From the NCBI GenBank assembly GCA_002706585.1, contig PALU01000061.1, positions 1 through 19,159 of the forward strand: a stretch of DNA of 19,159 nt. Direction: 5' to 3'. How positions within the stretch are numbered: position 1 is the first letter of the stretch; every line of letters begins with the position of its first letter. Of this stretch, positions 1 to 8,543 are shown piece by piece. The DNA is from Rickettsiales bacterium. GTDB taxonomy: Bacteria > Pseudomonadota > Alphaproteobacteria > TMED127. The position numbers and the translations under genes are program-made. The notes below the pieces were generated by a model. It was not told the DNA's origin. It saw nothing but the letters and a program-made list of their open reading frames with translations, and made no database searches.

Positions 1-98
1 GAAATTACAAAAAAATAGATTTTATTGGACTAGAAATGTCCGCGCCGCGAATCTATGCACATCTATGCACAAAATAAGCCGAACTGTTTATTCCCGAA
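1..98. other. Non-coding left flank with short repeats
   Basis: No credible reading frame lies here. The stretch follows the premature stop of the glycosyltransferase whose family would normally continue for over 100 residues, so it lies beyond a recombination, deletion or insertion joint. It holds a perfect 10-base tandem duplication (51-70), a 7-base repeat pair (79-85 and 94-100) and a weak 4-bp inverted repeat (27-30 with 38-41). Nothing identifies it as a known insertion-sequence end, and no transposase is visible within the window. Confidence 0.5.
51..70. repeat. 10-bp perfect tandem duplication
   Basis: The ten bases atctatgcac occur twice back to back, at 51-60 and 61-70, about 30 bases beyond the broken end of the glycosyltransferase gene. 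They could be a replication-slippage duplication or a trace of an excised element (a target-site duplication left after clean excision). The sequence alone does not decide. Confidence 0.6.
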
Positions 99-926
99 CT
101 AAGTTTTGCAATTTTTTATGTTTTCAACTTCTGCTCTTTTTATTAGTTTTGGTTTTAATGCACCATCACCAATAAATTGGATTTCAATATCCTCTTCATC
201 ATTTTGAATTAAAATTTTTGCAGCATCTAAGACGGCATCTAATCCATTCGCAAATCCATGAGCACCTGTAAAAACAGCTATAAACTTTTTATCTTTTGTA
301 TTTTTTGTTACATTGTATACTAAATTCAAATCACACCCGTTTGGAACCATTGCAAGCTTTTTATATGGCGTTTTCTTCTTAATCCCGTCTACTATCCCTG
401 GAGAAAGTCCTATGCAGGCTGTAGCAGTTTTATATAAAATAGTTTCTAACCAATCCATTAACTTTAATATAATAGGATTTGTAATGACTTTCATTGCTTT
501 TGGAAGCTCAGGCCATAAATCACGAACTTCAAAAATGAATGGTTTACATCTAAATATTTTCGCAAAAACACCCGGTATCCCGGCCATTAAAGGGGTGGAT
601 GTTGCAAAAAGAATATCATAATTTTCTTTTAAGGCTATTCTTACACCTTGCACAGAATATCGAAAAAAAACAAATGTACGCCATAAAAAATTATCTGAAT
701 TTGAATATTCTAGTTCGAGTTCAATAACCCTTATTCCATCGACAGTTCCCGTACGTTGACCACCTACAAATGCACCTGCTAAACCTGTTTCAGCTATCCA
801 ATAGCTACCACATACGATTGTAACTACATGTCCTCGCTTAATTAGTTTTTGTGCAAATTCATAAGATCGGGTTCCTGTTGCGCCTTTTGGTGTAGAAAAA
901 TGTTGATGGTAGTATAATATTTTCAT
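99..926 (-). pseudogene. WbuB-like GT4 glycosyltransferase, C-terminally truncated
   Basis: The encoded 275 residues form the N-terminal half of a GT-B fold, family-4 glycosyltransferase of the WbuB type (N-terminal YHQHFSTPKGATG and EVRDLWPELP motifs), which adds an amino sugar to a lipid-linked oligosaccharide at the inner membrane. The C-terminal Rossmann domain begins (VFTGAHGFANGL, FIGDGALKP) but ends abruptly at a TAG soon after residue 270. Family members run to about 400 residues. The missing part holds the EX7E nucleotide-sugar-binding motif, so the product is probably inactive. The ATG overlaps the stop of the heparinase-like gene (ATGA, 923-926), showing it was a regular operon member. 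Truncation is inferred from length and lost motifs. The family call is strong, the pseudogene call slightly less so. Confidence 0.8.
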
Positions 927-2773
927 GCTGTAAATAATACATTTGTATTAATAGAGCATTCCGCTGAAAACTCAATTTCGAGTATTGGTACTGGTACTTT
1001 AGACATATAATAAAGAGACTCTTCGCCGTTCTTAAGTTTTAGATTCACATTATGATTTGAAATAATATTTAAACTTATTTTACCGTTAGAAATAACATTG
1101 CCCTTTATTATCCAGTCACTACGATTCAATATCCATCTTAATACGGCTATTTTAAATTGACCACTTATTTTATCTTGAATTTTCCAGCCTTTTTCAATTT
1201 TATTTACACAACGAAAGTGATAATTATTATCTGCAGAAGTATATGCGACACTCATCCTATTATCAGATTTACTGAATTCTATATGAGATGGCTCAAGCCA
1301 GCCACCAAAAAGAAAGCGTGATAATCTTGGCATTTGATTTCTATTATCGAATTGAATTGTACTATGCCCTTTTGTCCCAGAAAATACATCGAGCTCATGA
1401 CTATCTAATGCATAAGAAAATGAACCTGCATCACGAATACAATTTAGACCATCCTGCCAAATATCTATATGTAATGCATCAGAATGGGATGGGCGAAAAA
1501 GGTATTTAGGTGCACGAAGTATTGCCATCCCATCTTTTCGAACTAATTTTAAATAACCACCTTGAGAAAATATTTTCGAATTAGGATTTTTCTTTTCTAT
1601 GTGAATTTTTGGGATTTTAAACATTTCAATTAGGTTATGACTTGTAACAAAATTTTCTGGTATAGGCTTATTAAAAAGAGCTGATGCCAATAAAAATGTT
1701 GGACGGAAATCCCTATATTTTTTATGGTCATAATTAAATAAATAGGTTCCATCATTGGCTCCCATATTGGGTGCATTCCCAGATATAGGGTCTATCATAG
1801 ATGAATACCATTCTATAGCCAAATTAACTTTTTTATAAAACGTTTCAGAAAAAGAGTCAATATTCCACTCCTTTCTTAACAGTTCTACTATAGAAAGTAG
1901 GTCAAGAATCATTCTATGATATACAATTGAATACTGAGAGAAAGTCCCATCATCCAAAATCAATTTTCGAACCTGATCTTCAACTAACTTTAATCCTTTT
2001 TGGTAAACAGAATAATATTTTTTTTTCTTATTATTTTTCCATAAAAAATATCCAGCTAAAAAAAGTGCGCACCCCTCACTTAGTCCATGGTTATTTTTTT
2101 GAACCGTTGCATAAAATGTAGTTGGATTTATTCTATCAATATGAATTTCTAAATAATCTTTTAAATCATTTGTAACTATATCTGGATTTAATATTTCTTG
2201 TGCTAAAATTAAATTCAAAATCCTAATGGAAGCTTCTTGACCACACTTCCAATTTGGGCCCGTGTTTGGTGGATTCTCTTTCAACCAATCAGAAATCCAT
2301 AAGTTTATCCTTTCTAAATATTTTTCATCAAGCGTAGTTACATACGCTTGAATCAATGTACCTATCCAATTAAACCGTGAAATTTCCCAAAAATTTTTAA
2401 TGTCACCAATCTCTGAATTGAAATCATTTAGTTTACTCCAATGCTTTTGAAAGCCTTTAAATGTTTTCATATTAAAAGGATTTAAAAACCAATCTGGATT
2501 TTCTCCTACATTTTGCTTATGATAAGAATAATAATAAATATTTCCGTCTAAAATAGAATCTGCACATTTAATTATTCTAATTCTTTGGCTCTCTAAAACG
2601 GTTTTTTTCTTAGTAGATGGTAAAAATACTGAGCTTAATTCTTTAAATTTTTTTTGAGGAAAATATAATTTTGTTAATAACGACTTAGTAAAAATTCGGT
2701 AATACAGAACTAGAAGAACATTTGAAAAACCAAGTTTATAAACCGTTCTAAAATATATGAGTAATTTTTTCAA
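923..2773 (-). CDS. Heparinase II/III-like family protein
   Basis: The 616-residue protein has the two-part layout of heparinase II/III-like proteins: an N-terminal alpha-helical toroid (with NNHGLSEG in the middle) and a C-terminal beta-sandwich domain opening with a SHSDALHIDIW segment, followed by RDAGSFSYALDS and GHSTIQFDN. Characterised relatives are polysaccharide lyases cleaving uronic-acid glycans. Members inside O-antigen or capsule clusters have no role that I know to be established. No cleavable signal peptide is visible, since the N-terminus (YFRTVYKLG) is the conserved cytosol-type start of this subgroup. The start is TTG, overlapping the TGA of the 2-epimerase gene (TTGA, 2770-2773), and no ATG lies near enough to replace it. 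The substrate is unknown; a lyase or an atypical sugar-modifying role are both possible. Confidence 0.85.
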   Translation of the reverse strand: MKKLLIYFRTVYKLGFSNVLLVLYYRIFTKSLLTKLYFPQKKFKELSSVFLPSTKKKTVLESQRIRIIKCADSILDGNIYYYSYHKQNVGENPDWFLNPFNMKTFKGFQKHWSKLNDFNSEIGDIKNFWEISRFNWIGTLIQAYVTTLDEKYLERINLWISDWLKENPPNTGPNWKCGQEASIRILNLILAQEILNPDIVTNDLKDYLEIHIDRINPTTFYATVQKNNHGLSEGCALFLAGYFLWKNNKKKKYYSVYQKGLKLVEDQVRKLILDDGTFSQYSIVYHRMILDLLSIVELLRKEWNIDSFSETFYKKVNLAIEWYSSMIDPISGNAPNMGANDGTYLFNYDHKKYRDFRPTFLLASALFNKPIPENFVTSHNLIEMFKIPKIHIEKKNPNSKIFSQGGYLKLVRKDGMAILRAPKYLFRPSHSDALHIDIWQDGLNCIRDAGSFSYALDSHELDVFSGTKGHSTIQFDNRNQMPRLSRFLFGGWLEPSHIEFSKSDNRMSVAYTSADNNYHFRCVNKIEKGWKIQDKISGQFKIAVLRWILNRSDWIIKGNVISNGKISLNIISNHNVNLKLKNGEESLYYMSKVPVPILEIEFSAECSINTNVLFTA

Positions 2774-3864
2774 TTAGTCTCAAGGTTGAGTAAATGCTGA
2801 ACTATTCTTTCAGATGTATTACCGTCCCAAAGATGTGGAATTGATCCTGTTTTCCATTCACCTAAAAAAAGTTTAGACATGGCAGGTGCAATTGCTTTAG
2901 GATCCACACCCAATAATTCATTCGTACCAAACTCAATGGTTTCTGGGCGTTCTGTATTCTCACGAAGCGTCATACATGGGATATTCATAACAGTCGTTTC
3001 TTCTGTTATGCCACCAGAATCTGTAATAACAGCTTTCGCCCTTTCAACCAAATAATTGAATTCCAGATATCCTAAAGGCCCAATGGTATAAAGATTTGGG
3101 TAAGAAATCCCTAAAGATTTTAATTGTTTAGCAGTTCTTGGGTGTACAGGAAAAATGATAGGAATGTTATTTGAATTTTCTATTATTTCATCTATGAGCT
3201 CTTTTAAAATATTTTCTTCATCTACATTTGCAGGTCGATGAAGTGTCATAACAATATATTCTCTTTCCTGTAACTCTGCTTCTATCCAAATAGGCGGTTT
3301 CCTAAAATTCGGACGATGTTTTAACAATGTATCAATCATAGTGTTTCCAACATAGAAAATGTTATCTTCAGAAATACCATTTTTTAATAAATTGTTATTC
3401 GCAGTTTCTGATGTTGTGAAAAAATAATCTGTTATGCTATCGGTCACCATCCGATTAATTTCTTCCGGCATGCTTAAGTCCAAAGAACGGATACCCCCTT
3501 CTACGTGAATCACTTTAATATCCATTTTTTTTGCTACAATTGAACAAGCCATAGTAGATGTGACATCACCAACAACTAAACAGTAATTTGTCGATTCTTT
3601 TTGCAATAATGATTCATACCCTACCATTATTTTTGCCGTTTGTTCCGCTTGTGTGCCACCACCTGCCTCTAGGTTTATATCTGGAAGGGGGATACCTAAT
3701 TCTTTAAAAAAGTTATCACTCATATTTTTATCATAATGTTGCCCGGTATGGACAAGGCGGTATTGTATACTTTCCCCTTTGGATTGTGCAACTTTAATTG
3801 CATAAATAATAGGTGAAACCTTCATAAAGTTTGGGCGTGCACCAGCTATTAAATCAATTTTCAT
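2770..3864 (-). CDS. UDP-N-acetylglucosamine 2-epimerase (WecB-type)
   Basis: This 364-residue enzyme belongs to the non-hydrolysing UDP-HexNAc 2-epimerases, which interconvert UDP-GlcNAc-type and UDP-ManNAc-type sugars in the cytoplasm. Visible family residues are R10 and K15 in GARPNFMK, Asp in VVGDVTST, Glu in HVEGGIRS, the EE pair in MPEEINR, His in TLHRPANVD and the nucleotide-binding SGGITEET segment. It is of normal length. HVEGGIRS departs slightly from the usual HVEAGLRT. The ATG is preceded by an AAAGG-type ribosome site 9 bases upstream, and its TGA overlaps the start of the heparinase-like gene. The substrate could be UDP-GlcNAc, or a uronic acid or diamino derivative as for WbpI; sequence inspection cannot separate these. 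The symbol wecB is therefore not assigned. Confidence 0.9.
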   Translation of the reverse strand: MKIDLIAGARPNFMKVSPIIYAIKVAQSKGESIQYRLVHTGQHYDKNMSDNFFKELGIPLPDINLEAGGGTQAEQTAKIMVGYESLLQKESTNYCLVVGDVTSTMACSIVAKKMDIKVIHVEGGIRSLDLSMPEEINRMVTDSITDYFFTTSETANNNLLKNGISEDNIFYVGNTMIDTLLKHRPNFRKPPIWIEAELQEREYIVMTLHRPANVDEENILKELIDEIIENSNNIPIIFPVHPRTAKQLKSLGISYPNLYTIGPLGYLEFNYLVERAKAVITDSGGITEETTVMNIPCMTLRENTERPETIEFGTNELLGVDPKAIAPAMSKLFLGEWKTGSIPHLWDGNTSERIVQHLLNLETN

Positions 3865-4125
3865 TCTTATTAGCCTTTAGCTATTGGATTATGGTTGTAA
3901 GCCTGATCAAATTTTTGTGATAAAAGCATTAATCTGTCTTAGCGAGATTTGATATACCTGAAACAAAAACCCTTTGAGTTTGGAATTTATGTCCATATTT
4001 GTAAGTAGTTGAGAAATCCACAATAAATTTATTAATTCAATTATCTTTTTCTGAATATCCAATTTTTCAAAAATACGCATAAGGGATAGTTTTGGGCTAT
4101 TAAATGAATGTCCAAATACCAAATG
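3865..4125. other. 261-bp gap; possible relic with a short ORF
   Basis: This is the longest unexplained gap in an otherwise tightly packed operon. On the minus strand an open frame runs to a stop at 3907 from a TTG at 4122 (71 codons) or an ATG at 4080 (57 codons). The ATG has no evident ribosome site. The product would be lysine- and leucine/isoleucine-rich and helical (IFEKLDIQKKIIELINLL), with no motif I recognise. It may be an unidentified small gene, the tail of a decayed gene, or chance in AT-rich DNA. No clear terminator hairpin or promoter was seen. Confidence 0.3.
3874..3878 (-). promoter_or_regulatory. Ribosome binding site of the 2-epimerase gene
   Basis: On the coding strand AAAGG lies nine bases before the ATG at 3864. 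It follows a 261-base gap, so this gene cannot rely on translational coupling, unlike most neighbours. Confidence 0.45.
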
Positions 4126-6288
4126 CTATTTTATCTCTATCCATTTTTTTGTTTTAAGAGACTCTATGGCTCCAAAGGAGGCTTTTGTTACGTTGATAAT
4201 TTCATCGATAGGGATTAATGGTTTGCCTCCATTTTGAGTTCTTCGAATTAATTCATGGAATTGTTTCTTATGCCCCTTATCTATTTTTGTTTTTATTGTT
4301 TTGAACTCCTTCACTCCAAATGCTTCCGTCTTTCTGTAATTATCTACAACCCACGTTTTTTCTTGGCAATAGACTTCAACTCTTTCTTTACTATATTTTT
4401 TTGATCCATTAGCAAAATAATTAATAACAGCAGCTGACCCATTTTTAAATTTCAACATGATGCTGGCATTATCGGTTGCTAAATCTGTTTCTTTTCCTAA
4501 AGAATTCATACAAACAGAATCAATGAGAGATCCAGCTAAGAAAACACATATATCCATTAAATGACAAGCTTCTCCTATTATTCTACCACCACCTGATTCT
4601 AAATCATGAACCCAATGCTTCTTCGGAATAAATCCTGCATTCATATTTGCTATGATATTAACTGCGCCTGAACTATCACCCATTGACTGTTTTACTTTAA
4701 TTAAATGAGGAGAAAAACGACGATTGAAACCGACTGTTAGCGTTGGGCGATTGGCTGTTTGCTCTTGGATTTTAACGAGTGGCTGTTTGCTATTAAATGC
4801 TTGAATAATTTGGTCTAATTCATTTTGGTTTAAAGCTAATGGTTTTTCTACAAATGTATTTTTACCAGCGTTAAGAGATTCGATAACCATTTTTGCATGA
4901 GAATCATGACGGGTGGTGATAATTATCGTATCTATATCTTTATCTTTTAAGATTGTTTTATAATCTGTTGTGCTTTTACTAATACCATGTTTTTTGGCTA
5001 ACTGGGTACCACTTAAGCCTCCCGAGCTGGCAATGGTTTTGATATGAGCACCACTTCCTTTTAAGGATGGCAGAACTGTCATATTGGTAAAGTTTCCTGC
5101 GCCAATAATACCTAAAACACCTTTTTGACCCATAAAGGATGAATCCTTTATTGTAATAGTGCTTGATTTCAAGTCTTCTATCACTAAACCTGGATATTCT
5201 AGAATGGATGCAATGGAATGGCTTGAATCCATATTATCATAAATCTGATTATAATCTTCTAAGGGGACTTTCTCTGTAATTAATTCTTTTACATTTAAGC
5301 TACCATTTTTAATAGCTTCAAGAATGGCTTCAAAATTTCGTTTTTCTGTCCAGCGTACATAGGGTAATGGATAATCTATTCCTTTTTGTTCGTAAGAGTC
5401 ATCGTATCTACCAGGTCCATAAGAACAGGATACTTGGAAAGATAATTCTTTTTCGTAAAAGTCTGCCCGATTTATGTCTAAACCCACAACACCAACTAAA
5501 ATAATTCTACCCCGTTTTCGGCTCATTTGTGCTGCTTGAGAAATTAAATCATTAGATTCTGTAGAAGCAGTAACTAGAACACCATCCGCACCATAATTAT
5601 GGGTTAAATCCATGACTGATTTAACTAGGTTAGTTGTAACTGGATTTAAAGTTTTTATTCCCCATTTTTTTGCTAAATCACATTTAGTTTGATCTACATC
5701 AATCCCAACAACATTACATCCATTTGCTTTCAATAATTGGCAAGTAATTAAACCAATAAGCCCCAAACCAATAACTACGATTGTTTCACCCAATGATGGT
5801 TTTAATAATCGGACTCCTTGCAAACCAATGGAACCGATTATTGTAAATGTAGCATTTTCGTTTGAAACAGACTCTGGAATTTTTACTACAAGATTTTCGG
5901 GAACAGAGACAACTTCTGCATGCAGACCGTTAGAGGCCACTCGATCACCGATTGCAAATTCTAAAACACCTTCCCCTACTGCAATTACTTTACCCACATT
6001 ACAATAACCTAACGGAATAGGTTGCCCCAATTTATTAAAAACGGCTTCCATGGTAGGTAGTAAACCATCTGTTTTTATTTTATCTAAAACTTGGATTACT
6101 TTCTCCGGTTGTTGACGCGCTTTTTCAATTAAACTAGCTTTACCAAATTCTACCAACATTCGTTCTGTACCAAGGGAAACCAATGAGTGGCTTGTTTGAA
6201 TTAACACAGAGCCATACCTAATATTTGGGACAGGTAAGTCTTCAAGATTAGTTTCTCCGGTTTTAAATGATTGTAGGATTTGTTTCAA
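4126..6288 (-). CDS. Bi-domain oxidoreductase: zinc-type alcohol dehydrogenase fused to Gfo/Idh/MocA dehydrogenase
   Basis: The 720 residues contain two oxidoreductases. Residues 1 to about 375 are a medium-chain alcohol dehydrogenase-like domain (GYCNVGKVIAVGEG, FAIGDRVASNG, NAD(P)-binding VVIGLGLIGL). From about residue 388 to about 690 comes a Gfo/Idh/MocA domain with its own Rossmann loop GIIGAGNF, a VEKPLAL motif near 480 and VGFNRRFSP. Such fusions recur in surface-polysaccharide clusters beside heparinase-like, AsnB-like and WbuB-like genes. The substrate is presumably a nucleotide- or lipid-linked sugar, but I know of no firm assignment. The start is TTG, chosen because an AGGAAG ribosome site sits six bases upstream and the family begins MKQ-like. 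The stop is followed by a 261-base gap before the epimerase. Fusion architecture is certain, reaction unknown. Confidence 0.88.
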   Translation of the reverse strand: MKQILQSFKTGETNLEDLPVPNIRYGSVLIQTSHSLVSLGTERMLVEFGKASLIEKARQQPEKVIQVLDKIKTDGLLPTMEAVFNKLGQPIPLGYCNVGKVIAVGEGVLEFAIGDRVASNGLHAEVVSVPENLVVKIPESVSNENATFTIIGSIGLQGVRLLKPSLGETIVVIGLGLIGLITCQLLKANGCNVVGIDVDQTKCDLAKKWGIKTLNPVTTNLVKSVMDLTHNYGADGVLVTASTESNDLISQAAQMSRKRGRIILVGVVGLDINRADFYEKELSFQVSCSYGPGRYDDSYEQKGIDYPLPYVRWTEKRNFEAILEAIKNGSLNVKELITEKVPLEDYNQIYDNMDSSHSIASILEYPGLVIEDLKSSTITIKDSSFMGQKGVLGIIGAGNFTNMTVLPSLKGSGAHIKTIASSGGLSGTQLAKKHGISKSTTDYKTILKDKDIDTIIITTRHDSHAKMVIESLNAGKNTFVEKPLALNQNELDQIIQAFNSKQPLVKIQEQTANRPTLTVGFNRRFSPHLIKVKQSMGDSSGAVNIIANMNAGFIPKKHWVHDLESGGGRIIGEACHLMDICVFLAGSLIDSVCMNSLGKETDLATDNASIMLKFKNGSAAVINYFANGSKKYSKERVEVYCQEKTWVVDNYRKTEAFGVKEFKTIKTKIDKGHKKQFHELIRRTQNGGKPLIPIDEIINVTKASFGAIESLKTKKWIEIK

Positions 6289-6291
6289 ATT

Positions 6292-6533
6292 TCACTTCCT
6301 TCCTTCAATTAATTTAGTAAGCCCCGAATTTGGCATGAAGAGACGAATAAACCATCTTGGCCAAAGTTTTTTAACCAATGTAAGTAAGCTAGTGGAAAAA
6401 TCATATCACCCTCTAATTCATAACGGGATCTTGCCTGGTTATCATAACCTTTCTGGTCAGTACTCCTTAAAAGAAGTTCTTCACCACAGGGAAATCGATT
6501 CCAGAAATCATATACAGCTAGTTTCTTCTTCAT
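6292..6533 (-). pseudogene. Remnant of a class I SAM methyltransferase (internal deletion, frame change)
   Basis: From an ATG at 6533 overlapping the AsnB-like stop (ATGA, 6530-6533), 74 codons run to a TAA at 6309. Residues 8-41 carry the start of a known methyltransferase type (YDFWNRFPCGEE, then RYELE), but the SAM-binding glycine motif that should follow never appears. In another frame, open from about 6405 and ending TGA at 6292, three bases before the next gene, the translation includes LWPRWFIRLFMP and ends LIEGRK, resembling the basic/hydrophobic tail of such methyltransferases. The simplest reading is an intact gene of about 240 codons that lost its middle, joining the ends out of frame near 6385-6395. 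The N-terminal match is firm, the C-terminal match moderate. No functional enzyme can be made. Confidence 0.72.
6295..6300 (-). promoter_or_regulatory. Ribosome binding site deciding a TTG start
   Basis: On the coding strand AGGAAG lies six bases before the TTG at 6288, in a purine-rich run (GAAGGAAGGAAG). This supports initiation at TTG for the bi-domain oxidoreductase. Confidence 0.6.
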
Positions 6534-8422
6534 ATTGTCCAAGGAAATTGTTTAAGCCAGCTTTGAATTGATAATAAACTCAATATATTGTAGCTATAAT
6601 CTGCTTTGCCTCTATCATTATCCGTAATCATTTTTTCAATTACTGGGTAATTATAAATACCATCCTTTTCTATATTTTCTTTACTCAAATCTTTTGAAAT
6701 AAGATTTGTAAACTCATTTTTCATTAGCTCCTTAACAGGTGCGCCAAAACCTGTTTTTGAACGATTTATAACATCCTTTGGGAGATATTTTTCAGCAACT
6801 TTCTTTAATATATATTTTGGTATGTTATTTTTCATTTTCATACTTTGCGGTATATGTCCTGCAAGTTTTACTAGATCAAAATCTAGATAAGGCACCCTTG
6901 CTTCAACACCCTCCACCATGGATAGTTTATCCGTATAATTTAAATTATGATCAATTAAAAAAGTCTTCTGCTCTAAAACTAACAATTGATCAAGCTTTGA
7001 CATGACGGAACATTCTGATAATATTTTTTTACCGTAACTATATGGGTTATAATCTAAAATCTTTGATAATGATTTATTAGAAAACATTTCAAATACAAAA
7101 TGATTTGACGGTAACCAATTAAAATAGCCTAATAATTGATCAAAATCATCCGCACCCCAATCTCTACTAAATTTCTTTAAACGACGAATTTTTGTATTCG
7201 AAAATGGAATATCCTGTATAAGACTGGACAGCATTTTAAATAAATAGCTCGGAAAATAGTCTAGCTTACTATTTAATAATAAAGCCTGATGTCTACGGTA
7301 GCCCGAGAAAACATCATCACCACCAGCTCCACCAATTAAAACTTTAATGCCCATGTTTTTTGCAAAACTTGAAATTATTGACACATTAATTGGCGCAAGA
7401 TCAGCTTGGGGTTCATCTAATTGCCAAATCATCTTATCAAATAAATTAACCCAGTCATCTCTGCCATCAATAATATTTAAAGAAACATCTAAATATTTTG
7501 CAACTTTTTTTGCATATGGAAGATCATCTATGAAACCATCCCCACTACTATCTTTAAATTGATCTATTGTAAAACATTCTAACTTATTATTTGGTCTTTG
7601 AGTTTTAGCTATAGCGACTAACAAACTTGAATCTAAACCTCCAGATAAAAAATAACCTAATGGTGCATCAGAAAGCAATTGCTTTTCAACTGCAACATTT
7701 AATTTATCATCAATTTTTTTGATCCATTCAGATTCAGACAGATCCCAATATTCTCCATTAAATAATTTGGAGGGAGGTACTCTATTTTGCTTGGTCGCTA
7801 ATGTCTTTGTATCAATTTCTATTATCTGGCCTGGAATCAATTTATTAACGTATTTATACATCGTTCTAGGCCCTGGTGACCATAAAAATGTTAAATAATT
7901 CACGATGGATTCAAAATTAAGAGTTGCATCAAAATCTTTAATATTAATGAATGCCTTTATTTCAGAAGAGAAAGCTATTTCCCCACCTTTACTATAAATG
8001 TATAAAGGTTTAACACCAAAGTGATCACGAACTATAAATAACTTATTTTCCTTCATATCATGTATTGCAAATGCAAAAATACCATTGAAATAATTAATAG
8101 CATCTTGCCCCCATTCAACCCAGCTATACATCAAAGTTTCTGTATCTGATGTCGAGTTAAAAGTATACCCTTTCTTAATAAGGTTTTCTCTTATTTGCCA
8201 ATGATTATAAATTTCACCATTATACACTAATGTAAACCTGCCATCTGAACTTTGCATGGGTTGATTCCCAAGCGATGATAAGTCTTGGATACTTAAACGT
8301 GTATGACCTAAAAAAACATTTTTAATATTAATAAAGTCTTGATAATCCGGACCCCTGTTAATGATACTCAATAAAGGGTCTTCAGACCATTTTATATTTA
8401 TACTACCTACTATGCCACACAT
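6530..8422 (-). CDS. Asparagine synthase-like glutamine-dependent amidotransferase
   Basis: This 630-residue protein is a complete class II asparagine synthetase homologue. The N-terminal glutaminase domain starts MCGIVG with nucleophile Cys2 exposed after Met removal, followed by NRGPD, GHTRLSIQD and YNGEIYN. The synthetase domain has the ATP-pyrophosphatase loop SGGLDSS at residues 260-266 and a C-terminal KTGFGAP segment. In polysaccharide clusters such proteins (compare WbpS of Pseudomonas O6) are thought to amidate uronic acid carboxyl groups using glutamine ammonia in the cytoplasm. Activity on free aspartate is possible but less likely here. No ribosome site precedes the ATG; instead a 43-codon ORF ends 13 bases into it. 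The stop overlaps the methyltransferase remnant start. The gene is very AT-rich, unlike the aminotransferase genes upstream. Confidence 0.88.
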   Translation of the reverse strand: MCGIVGSINIKWSEDPLLSIINRGPDYQDFINIKNVFLGHTRLSIQDLSSLGNQPMQSSDGRFTLVYNGEIYNHWQIRENLIKKGYTFNSTSDTETLMYSWVEWGQDAINYFNGIFAFAIHDMKENKLFIVRDHFGVKPLYIYSKGGEIAFSSEIKAFINIKDFDATLNFESIVNYLTFLWSPGPRTMYKYVNKLIPGQIIEIDTKTLATKQNRVPPSKLFNGEYWDLSESEWIKKIDDKLNVAVEKQLLSDAPLGYFLSGGLDSSLLVAIAKTQRPNNKLECFTIDQFKDSSGDGFIDDLPYAKKVAKYLDVSLNIIDGRDDWVNLFDKMIWQLDEPQADLAPINVSIISSFAKNMGIKVLIGGAGGDDVFSGYRRHQALLLNSKLDYFPSYLFKMLSSLIQDIPFSNTKIRRLKKFSRDWGADDFDQLLGYFNWLPSNHFVFEMFSNKSLSKILDYNPYSYGKKILSECSVMSKLDQLLVLEQKTFLIDHNLNYTDKLSMVEGVEARVPYLDFDLVKLAGHIPQSMKMKNNIPKYILKKVAEKYLPKDVINRSKTGFGAPVKELMKNEFTNLISKDLSKENIEKDGIYNYPVIEKMITDNDRGKADYSYNILSLLSIQSWLKQFPWTI

Positions 8423-8541
8423 ATATTATCTATGGTATTGAATAAATTATAAGTCTTAATAACTATCCCAGAAGAAGATAACGGAGGCAAGTAGTCAAAA
8501 GAGTCTTTAAGGGATAAAGGATATCCAACAACGCAACACAT
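8410..8541 (-). other. 43-codon ORF bridging two operon genes (unconfirmed)
   Basis: An ATG two bases after the stop of the upstream glycosyltransferase opens a 43-codon frame that ends with TAG at 8410-8412, 13 bases inside the AsnB-like coding sequence. The product would begin MCCVVGYP, oddly like the MCGIVG start of AsnB-type amidotransferases, then contain DYLPPLSSSG and no motif I recognise. It could be a coupling peptide carrying ribosomes to the AsnB-like start, the scar of a replaced gene, or chance. There is no clear ribosome site of its own beyond coupling. Confidence 0.35.
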
Positions 8542-8543
8542 GA

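Noticed and set aside
27..41. ggac...gtcc inverted repeat at the left edge as an insertion-sequence end or hairpin
   Set aside because: Four base pairs are too few to mean anything, and no matching second end or transposase is present.
8440..8460. TATAAT-like box upstream of the AsnB-like gene on the minus strand
   Set aside because: No -35-like hexamer stands at 16-18 bases; such boxes are common by chance in DNA this AT-rich.
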